Positions 7,043 through 11,176 of a DNA stretch of 11,176 bases are shown piece by piece. Under the pieces are notes generated by a model. That model did no database searches. It was given only the letters and a program-made list of their open reading frames with translations, and was not told where the DNA came from. The translations under genes and the position numbers were made by a program. The stretch covers positions 1 through 11,176 of the forward strand of contig JAZUPD010000040.1 in NCBI GenBank assembly GCA_045604985.1. The letters run 5' to 3'. Source of the stretch: SIG710 sp045604985 (GTDB lineage Bacteria > Bacillota > Clostridia > Oscillospirales > CAG-272). Position 1 is the first letter of the stretch, and the number at the start of each line of letters is the position of its first letter.

Positions 7043-7303
7043 TTAGTCGGAAATGTAGGGCAGGAGAGCAACCTGACGCGCACGCTTGATAGCGGTTGTC
7101 AGCTCGCGCTGATGCTTTGCACAAGTTCCGGAGATTCTTCTGGGAAGAATCTTTCCGCGCTCGGAAATGAACTTTCTGAGCTTTGCGGAATCCTTATAGT
7201 CGATATAAGCTACCTTGTTCTCACAGAATACGCAAACCTTTTTTCTCTTGCGGTTATTCTTGTAAGCAGGGCGCTGAACTTCTCTCTCGACGTTGTTATC
7301 CAT
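7043..7303 (-). CDS. rpsR: 30S ribosomal protein S18, zinc-ligand (C+) form
   Basis: An 86-residue ribosomal protein bS18, which binds with S6 in the platform of the small subunit. The core carries RKKVCVFCENK, the typical DYKD and LRKFISERGKILPRRISGTC, then HQRELTTAIKRARQVALLPY. It has a CxxC (VCVFC) and a later CAKH, which together look like a zinc-binding set; S18 exists in forms with and without these ligands. The ATG at 7303 follows AGGAGG (7314-7319) by 10 bases. It is the last gene of the operon, 38 bases after ssb, and is followed by a strong terminator. Regulation is presumably through the rpsF promoter and leader. Confidence 0.98.
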   Translation of the reverse strand: MDNNVEREVQRPAYKNNRKRKKVCVFCENKVAYIDYKDSAKLRKFISERGKILPRRISGTCAKHQRELTTAIKRARQVALLPYISD

Positions 7304-7341
7304 CTTATGAAATCCTCCTGTTAAATTTTTTTGTCTGCCTC

Positions 7342-7791
7342 TCAGAAGGGCAGGTCATCGTCACCCTTGATCTCCTCAAACTTCGGAGCATCTGCTGCCG
7401 AGGTGGAGAAAGCGGGCTCGTAGGAATCGGGCGTATACTGACTGCCGGCGGGATTTTCGCTTCTGGAATCAACAAAGTTTACTTCCTCTGCAACGATATC
7501 AGTAGCATATCGCTTGTTTCCCTCGTTATCGGTCCACGTGCGGTTCTGAATAGTTCCCACAACAAAGATGGAAGAACCCTTCTTGAAGAACTTGCTGACA
7601 AAATCAGCAGTTGCACGCCAAGCGATAACATTGAAGAAATCCACCTGCTGTTGGGAAGAATCCTTGTTGTAACGGCGATTTACTGCGATGGAAAATCTCG
7701 TCATAGAAACGCCTGTTTCTGTCTGTCTGTTTTCGGGATCTGCGGTGAGTCTTCCGCCGAGCATAACTTTGTTAAAATTGAAATTAGCCAT
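7342..7791 (-). CDS. ssb: Single-stranded DNA-binding protein
   Basis: A 149-residue SSB that coats single-stranded DNA during replication, repair and recombination. The OB-fold fills about residues 1-105 (NKVMLGGRLTADPE at the start, FFNVIAWRATADFV in the middle, GTIQNRTWTD later). A short variable linker follows, and the acidic tip DDDLPF at the C-terminus is the usual docking site for partner proteins. Length is normal for a chromosomal copy. The ATG at 7791 follows AGGAGG (7799-7804) by 7 bases. Its position between rpsF and rpsR is the classic arrangement in Firmicutes, so it should be co-transcribed with both. Confidence 0.98.
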   Translation of the reverse strand: MANFNFNKVMLGGRLTADPENRQTETGVSMTRFSIAVNRRYNKDSSQQQVDFFNVIAWRATADFVSKFFKKGSSIFVVGTIQNRTWTDNEGNKRYATDIVAEEVNFVDSRSENPAGSQYTPDSYEPAFSTSAADAPKFEEIKGDDDLPF

Positions 7792-7833
7792 TATAACGCC
7801 TCCTACAGAACAAATCCTTTAGATTTTTTGAGA

Positions 7834-8208
7834 TCACTCAGCATCGTCAGCTGCGGTCTCTTCTTCGTTTGCTGCTTCTTCGGTAGCTTCTGCTTCCTTT
7901 GCTGCAACCTTCTTGGGATCAATCTTTACGATGACGGAACGCATGATGTTTTCGTCAATGTTGAAGATTCTCTCAAGCTCTGCAGGGAAATCAGACTCAC
8001 TCTTGAAGTTAACAACAACATAGTAGCCTTCGGGAATATCGTTGATCGGGTAAGCGAGTCTGCGTTTGCCCCACTCGTTTACGGATTCAACGGTACCGTT
8101 CTCTGCTACAAGTCCTGTGAACTTGCCCACTGTTGCCTTAACAGCTTCTTCGCCGTTCTCTGGGTTAACGATGAACAGTGTTTCATAAGAATTGATTACC
8201 TTATCCAT
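7834..8208 (-). CDS. rpsF: 30S ribosomal protein S6
   Basis: A 124-residue ribosomal protein bS6, the S18 partner in the small-subunit platform. Recognisable segments are YETLFIVNPE near the start, VNEWGKRRLAYPINDIPEGYYVVVNF in the centre (positions about 42-67) and FNIDENIMRSVIVKID later. The last ~25 residues are a low-complexity acidic and alanine-rich tail, common and variable in this family. The ATG at 8208 follows GGGAGG (8216-8221) by 7 bases. It is the first gene of the operon; its promoter and an ~80-base leader with a hairpin lie directly upstream, where S6:S18 feedback control is known in other bacteria. Confidence 0.98.
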   Translation of the reverse strand: MDKVINSYETLFIVNPENGEEAVKATVGKFTGLVAENGTVESVNEWGKRRLAYPINDIPEGYYVVVNFKSESDFPAELERIFNIDENIMRSVIVKIDPKKVAAKEAEATEEAANEEETAADDAE

Positions 8209-8233
8209 TTTTACACCTCCCTATGGACTTTTG

Positions 8234-8263
8234 ACCGTGAAAATCAAAAAATTTTTTCACAGT
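8234..8263 (-). promoter_or_regulatory. Hairpin in the rpsF leader, candidate S6:S18 autoregulatory site
   Basis: In the leader mRNA, ACTGTGAAAA pairs with TTTTCACGGT (10 bp including one U-G pair) around a ten-base loop, between the promoter and the rpsF ribosome site. rpsF leaders in many bacteria bind the S6:S18 complex through a structured motif with a conserved CCG. I see the stem but cannot confirm that consensus, so the regulatory role is inferred from position. Confidence 0.4.
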
Positions 8264-8303
8264 AAGGAGACAGGACATAAAATTTACCCTGTTTCAAATT
8301 GGT

Positions 8304-8332
8304 ATTATAACATACAATTATTCATTTGTCAA
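8304..8332 (-). promoter_or_regulatory. Perfect-consensus sigma-A promoter of rpsF-ssb-rpsR
   Basis: On the minus strand TTGACA (8327-8332) and TATAAT (8304-8309) are both perfect and separated by 17 bases. This fits high expression of a ribosomal operon. Confidence 0.92.
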
Positions 8333-8352
8333 GCAATTTTTTCATTTTTCTA

Positions 8353-8381
8353 TTGAATTTTTCTGAAAATTGCTGTAAAAT
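8353..8381 (+). promoter_or_regulatory. Promoter of the metallo-beta-lactamase-fold gene
   Basis: TTGAAT (8353-8358) and TAAAAT (8376-8381) lie 17 bases apart, 26 bases before the ATG at 8408. It is divergent from the rpsF promoter; the two -35 elements are only 20 bases apart. Confidence 0.6.
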
Positions 8382-8407
8382 TATAAAAAAATGTTTTGGA
8401 GATATTT

Positions 8408-9277
8408 ATGGCTAAAAAACGCAGTAAAAATTTAAAGATCGAGCTTATAATTTTAACGATCTTCGTCATCATTGCCGGATATCGGTATTTTCAGAAGACG
8501 AGGGATGCAGAGCTTATAGAGGATACTATCGAGCTTCACATAATCAATGTTGGGCAGGGTGACAGCGTTCTTATAAAAACGGAAGCGGGTAATATTCTTA
8601 TAGATGCTGGCACGGGTGAAAGTGAGGAAGCTCTTTCACATTATCTCTCTTCTGTGGGAGTTGAGAGTTTTGAATACTGTATCTTTACCCATCCTCATGA
8701 GGATCATATCGGCGGTGCTGATATGATAATTGAGGATTATGATGTTAGAAATGTTATAATTTCACCTGTAGTCACCACCACGAAGACGTTTGACGTGCTT
8801 ATTGATGCGCTTGAGAGAAGCGAGGCAAATGTTATTGAGGCTCACCCTGATTCGAAATACAAGGTTGGTGAAGTTGAGATAATGATAATGGGACCCATAA
8901 AGCTTTATGACCGAGATCTTAATAATTCGAGCGTTATAACGAGGATAAACTACGGTGCTGTGAGAATGATGTTTACAGGCGATGCTGAGCGAACACAGGA
9001 AGGGGACGTTCTTGACAGATATTCGATCTTTGACCTTGACTGTGATTTTCTCAAAATGGGTCATCACGGCTCGTCGACCTCATCCTGTGAAGCTTTTATG
9101 AATGCGGTTTCGCCATCGGTTGCAGCAATTTCCTGCGGTGTTAATAATAAATACGGTCATCCGCATAGGGAAACTATTGAAAAGCTTGACTCTCTTGGTA
9201 TAGAGTATCACCGAACAGATGAGATGGGAGATATCGTATATGTTTGTGACGGAAAAAGTATTGAGCTGAAAAAATGA
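8408..9277 (+). CDS. Membrane-anchored metallo-beta-lactamase-fold hydrolase (ComEC C-terminal type)
   Basis: A 289-residue protein. After a basic start (MAKKRSKNLK) comes one hydrophobic segment at about 11-26, a likely signal anchor placing the enzyme outside the membrane. The rest is a metallo-beta-lactamase fold close to the C-terminal domain of ComEC/Rec2. It starts with ELHIINVGQGDSVLI, carries the metal site HPHEDH (His95, His97, Asp99, His100), GDAE with Asp192, and MGHHGSSTS with His219-His220, and ends with the HPHRETIEKL block. These are typical for binuclear metal hydrolases; some relatives cleave DNA or phosphodiesters, but the substrate here is unknown. The ATG at 8408 follows GGAG (8398-8401); an in-frame TTG at 8396 overlaps that site and is rejected. 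It is a single-gene unit with its own promoter and terminator. Confidence 0.9.
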   Translation: MAKKRSKNLKIELIILTIFVIIAGYRYFQKTRDAELIEDTIELHIINVGQGDSVLIKTEAGNILIDAGTGESEEALSHYLSSVGVESFEYCIFTHPHEDHIGGADMIIEDYDVRNVIISPVVTTTKTFDVLIDALERSEANVIEAHPDSKYKVGEVEIMIMGPIKLYDRDLNNSSVITRINYGAVRMMFTGDAERTQEGDVLDRYSIFDLDCDFLKMGHHGSSTSSCEAFMNAVSPSVAAISCGVNNKYGHPHRETIEKLDSLGIEYHRTDEMGDIVYVCDGKSIELKK

Positions 9278-9285
9278 TTTTTTAT

Positions 9286-9323
9286 AAAACGGTGCCGTGC
9301 AAAAATGCACGGCACCGTTTTTT
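9286..9323 (+). terminator. Strong intrinsic terminator after the MBL-fold gene
   Basis: A perfect 16-bp stem (9286-9301 with 9306-9321) with an AAAA loop ends in six T bases. It starts 8 bases after the stop. On the minus strand it ends in a shorter T-run, so it may also catch leftward spoVAE transcripts, for which no separate terminator is evident. Confidence 0.94.
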
Positions 9324-9446
9324 GGTAAAGGTCGATTTGTGCTTTTGATAGACATTGTTATCAAAAACTCAGCGATAAATTCCTGTGTGCTGAATAATAA
9401 AGCTCTTTTTTTTTACATAGATCAAAAAAACGATATGGTAATTGGT

Positions 9447-9815
9447 CTATTTTTTCGGCTTTCCCTTAAAGCAAAGGGCAGCAAGATATCCGAAAACAAG
9501 TGCGGCAGAAATGCCACCTGCTGCTGCGGTAAGCGCACCTGTAAGCGCACCTAAAAGCCCTTGCTTTTCCACTGCTTCCTTTATACCCTTGGATATGAGA
9601 TATCCAAATCCTGTCAGAGGTGTTGTTGCGCCTGCACCTGCAAGATCCACGAGTGGCTTGTATAATCCCAAAGCGCCGAGAAAAACACCGGCAACCACAT
9701 ATGAAACGAGTATTCTTGCGGGGGTAAGGGCGGTCTTATCTATCAGAATTTGTGCAACGATGCAAAATGCACCGCCAACGACAAAGGCAAGAACATAGTC
9801 CATTATATTTCCCAT
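9447..9815 (-). CDS. spoVAE: Stage V sporulation protein AE (SpoVAEb type)
   Basis: A 122-residue, very hydrophobic protein of the SpoVA group, which moves dipicolinic acid into the forespore and out at germination. It begins MGNIMDYVLAFVVGGAF and contains the family block DKTALTPARILVSYVVAG, then AGAGATTPLTGFGYLISKG, and several membrane segments (about 7-26, 33-52 and 84-115). The ATG at 9815 shares its A with the TAA stop of spoVAD (TAATG), implying translational coupling; AGGAGT lies ~9 bases upstream inside spoVAD. Met5 matches the usual start of relatives and is a possible alternative, but it has a poorer ribosome site. It ends in a basic KGKPKK tail. Expression is expected in the forespore together with spoVAD. 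Confidence 0.95.
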   Translation of the reverse strand: MGNIMDYVLAFVVGGAFCIVAQILIDKTALTPARILVSYVVAGVFLGALGLYKPLVDLAGAGATTPLTGFGYLISKGIKEAVEKQGLLGALTGALTAAAGGISAALVFGYLAALCFKGKPKK

Positions 9816-10828
9816 TATTTTTTGACTCCTTTTATTCTTATCAGATGTGCAATTCCCGGAATACCAAGCCCTTGTTTTATGCTGTCAGGGCTCATAAGTG
9901 CTCCCGTGCCTAGAACAAGAACGTCCCCAAGCTCACCGCTTTCCAGCCTTGGAAGAAGATATGATGCAAGGACTGTTGCACTGCATCCGCAACCGGAGCC
10001 GCCTGCATGGGTGTCCTGCGTTTCTCGGCTGAATATCATCATTCCGCAGTCGTTAAGCTCTGAGCCGGTTTTTATTCCCTCGGCTAAAAGCAGGTCCCGT
10101 AGTATAGAATTACCCTCATAGCCCAGATCACCTGTTGCAATGAGGTCAAAATCATTTGGTGATTTGCCGCTTTCGTCAAAATATCGCATAAGAGTGTAAA
10201 GAGCTGCGGGTGCCATTGCTGCGCCCATGTTTCCCGCATCTCGAATGCCTTTTTCGACTGAAATTCCGGGCATTGCCTCGATGATTTTTGCTTTTTCAAC
10301 TGCATTTTCACTGTTTGCGTTCTCGGTTATAAAAGCACCTGCGCCCGTCACAGTCCATTGTGCTGTTGGGGCTCTTTGCGCTCCGTACTCAAGGGGGGTT
10401 CTGAACTGTCTCTCCGCACTGCAGTTGTGAGAAGATGTTACCGAAAGACATCTTTTGTAAATCCCCGTGCTGGTCATGATAGAAGACATGATAAGCCCCT
10501 CGATTGCGGTGGAGCAAGCACCGTACAGACCAATGAAGGGAATATCATATTCAAGCAGACCGTATGCGGAGCTTGTGCATTGATTTATAAGGTCACCGGC
10601 AAAAATAGCGTCAATGCTTTTTTCATCAAGCTTTGCTTTTGAGAGGGAAAGATTTGCTGCAAGTCTTTGCATTTCTGCCTCCGCTCGCTCCCATGTTTTT
10701 TGACCGAAGCGATCCTCCTCGTCGTGCATATCGAAATAAGAACCCAGAGGGCCTTCTTTTTCCTTCTTTCCAACCACCGATGCTGCAGAAATTATAGCCG
10801 AATTTAGCTTTATCAAGCCTTTTTTCAT
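9815..10828 (-). CDS. spoVAD: Stage V sporulation protein AD (thiolase-fold, dipicolinate-binding)
   Basis: A 337-residue SpoVAD, a thiolase-fold protein that binds dipicolinic acid at the inner spore membrane as part of the SpoVA machinery. Family landmarks are KEKEGPLGSYFD near 22-33, FAGDLINQC at 76-84, GACSTAIEG at 103-111 with a Cys at the thiolase-like position, SSHNCSAERQFRTP at 132-145, MGAAMAPAA at 201-209, and HAGGSGCGCSA at 274-284. The chosen ATG at 10828 has GGGAGG (10833-10838) 4 bases upstream and matches the family N-terminus. The frame stays open 43 codons further to a TTG at 10957, but that extension is not SpoVAD-like. spoVAE overlaps it by one base. spoVAC, the usual upstream partner, is absent from the adjacent sequence. 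Confidence 0.97.
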   Translation of the reverse strand: MKKGLIKLNSAIISAASVVGKKEKEGPLGSYFDMHDEEDRFGQKTWERAEAEMQRLAANLSLSKAKLDEKSIDAIFAGDLINQCTSSAYGLLEYDIPFIGLYGACSTAIEGLIMSSIMTSTGIYKRCLSVTSSHNCSAERQFRTPLEYGAQRAPTAQWTVTGAGAFITENANSENAVEKAKIIEAMPGISVEKGIRDAGNMGAAMAPAALYTLMRYFDESGKSPNDFDLIATGDLGYEGNSILRDLLLAEGIKTGSELNDCGMMIFSRETQDTHAGGSGCGCSATVLASYLLPRLESGELGDVLVLGTGALMSPDSIKQGLGIPGIAHLIRIKGVKK

Positions 10829-10853
10829 ATTGCCTCCCAAATAATCTTTTAGT

Positions 10854-10883
10854 TTATTTTTCCGCAAAAGAATTTTTTTATGC
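10854..10883 (-). promoter_or_regulatory. Candidate forespore (sigma-F/sigma-G-like) promoter of spoVAD
   Basis: On the minus strand GCATA (10879-10883) is followed 15 bases later by GGAAAAATAA (10854-10863), partly matching the known forespore pattern GYATA-N15-GGNNANANT. It would start transcription about 10 bases before the GGGAGG site. No sigma-A promoter is evident here. spoVA operons are sigma-G-dependent in known species; the match is imperfect in AT-rich DNA. Confidence 0.35.
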
Positions 10884-11032
10884 ATTTTATTGATTGAAAG
10901 AAAAAAACGGTATCTTGTTTCATCGCTTGTTATGATCTTTTTTTGTTCGTCCGTCAATTTATCATACCAATATGTGTTTTGATATAAATTTTAATCGAGA
11001 GGATAGAAAAATGCGTATGATTTTAAAAACTC

Positions 11033-11061
11033 TTGACAGATTGTAAAAAACATATTATATT
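11033..11061 (+). promoter_or_regulatory. Strong sigma-A-like promoter at the right edge
   Basis: TTGACA (11033-11038) and TATATT (11056-11061) are separated by 17 bases. Transcription would start near 11068 and run out of the window. It is divergent from spoVAD. Confidence 0.7.
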
Positions 11062-11071
11062 ATTTATTGAG

Positions 11072-11176
11072 GTGAAAAAAGGATCAACTGTCTATCTTTG
11101 GGCTGTTTTAGCAAAAAAGCGGAAAAGTTTTTTATCAAATGAAAAATGGAAAGATGTGTTTTTGACAAAAAGGAAC
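11072..11176 (+). CDS. Possible start of an unidentified gene, cut by the window edge
   Basis: From a GTG at 11072 the frame is open to the end (35 codons, beginning KKGSTVYLWAVLAKKRK after the start). It lies just after a strong promoter, but there is no ribosome site before the GTG, and the message would be almost leaderless. GAGGTG itself could instead be a ribosome site, yet no ATG or GTG follows at a suitable distance. The transcript may therefore be non-coding. No family is recognised from this short piece. Confidence 0.25.
   Translation, partial: MKKGSTVYLWAVLAKKRKSFLSNEKWKDVFLTKRN

Larger units (their letters stand above)
10829..11176. other. Intergenic region upstream of spoVAD
   Basis: These 348 AT-rich bases contain the spoVAD ribosome site and possible forespore promoter on the minus strand, and a sigma-A-like promoter with a doubtful gene start on the plus strand. 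There is no sign of spoVAC in any frame. Confidence 0.6.

Noticed and set aside
7183..8265. Long 360-codon frame on the plus strand opposite rpsR, ssb and rpsF
   Set aside because: It is the antisense of three well-identified genes, has a cysteine-rich, non-family sequence and spans their intergenic gaps; a shadow frame.
8396..8407. TTG start for the metallo-beta-lactamase-fold protein
   Set aside because: The TTG overlaps the GGAG ribosome site that serves the ATG at 8408.
9442..9798. Plus-strand frame opposite spoVAE
   Set aside because: It is antisense to a clear SpoVAE protein and rich in Ala, Pro and Thr, as expected for a shadow of a hydrophobic gene.
10829..10957. N-terminal extension of SpoVAD from a TTG, or a small gene containing TDEQKKIITSDETRYRFF
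   Set aside because: The peptide looks somewhat protein-like but has no ribosome site, is not found in SpoVAD relatives, and a good GGGAGG-led ATG at 10828 matches the family start. It could be a remnant of another gene, which I cannot support.
11011..11046. Eleven-residue leader-peptide-like ORF after GAGAGG near the right edge
   Set aside because: It overlaps the -35 element of the downstream promoter and shows no runs of regulatory codons or attenuator stems.
1..11176. CRISPR arrays, tRNA or rRNA genes, insertion sequences
   Set aside because: No regularly spaced repeats, cloverleaf-like sequence, rRNA segments or transposase genes were recognised in either strand.

Overview
The window looks like a chromosome segment of an endospore-forming, low-to-moderate-GC Firmicute of class Clostridia. 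It carries spore genes (spoVAD, spoVAE and the 3' part of spoVT), the housekeeping cluster rpsF-ssb-rpsR, strong AGGAGG-type ribosome binding sites, consensus sigma-A promoters and U-rich intrinsic terminators. I cannot name the genus from the sequence alone.

Left part (1 to about 3315) appears to be the right end of a mobile element. A leftward ATPase gene of the AAA/DUF4143 type (49-1347) and a rightward large serine recombinase gene (from 1575) diverge from a 227-base region holding two good sigma-A promoters. The recombinase reading frame does not stop where such enzymes normally end. It runs in frame into about 158 residues that match the sporulation regulator SpoVT from residue ~28 to its end. 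The simplest reading is that an integrative element is inserted inside spoVT, that base ~3315 is its right attachment junction, and that the missing spoVT 5' end lies beyond the far (left) end of the element, outside this window. This resembles the skin element in sigK and SP-beta in spsM, where excision during sporulation rebuilds a spore gene. That comparison is an inference. A strong terminator (3811-3853) closes the fused gene.

Middle part (4001-6526) holds two rightward genes: a P-loop ATPase-like protein with two related halves, the second having lost its Walker A motif, and a B12-binding/radical SAM protein of the DUF4080 type. From 6527 to 7002 there is no convincing long gene. That stretch has a weak hairpin just after the radical SAM gene, a short leftward ORF with a signal-peptide-like start (6714-6938), and a terminator-like hairpin lying inside that ORF.

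The leftward operon rpsF-ssb-rpsR (8208 down to 7043) has a perfect-consensus sigma-A promoter, a leader with a stable hairpin, and a strong terminator after rpsR. Divergent from it is a membrane-anchored metallo-beta-lactamase-fold protein of the ComEC-C-terminal type (8408-9277), closed by a hairpin that may serve both strands.

Right part (9447-10828) is a leftward spoVAD-spoVAE pair with a one-base stop/start overlap. These proteins belong to the SpoVA machinery for dipicolinic acid transport. spoVAC, usually next to spoVAD, is not in the window. The last 348 bases (10829-11176) hold a possible forespore-type promoter for spoVAD and a strong rightward sigma-A-like promoter followed by an unidentified, window-truncated transcript or ORF.
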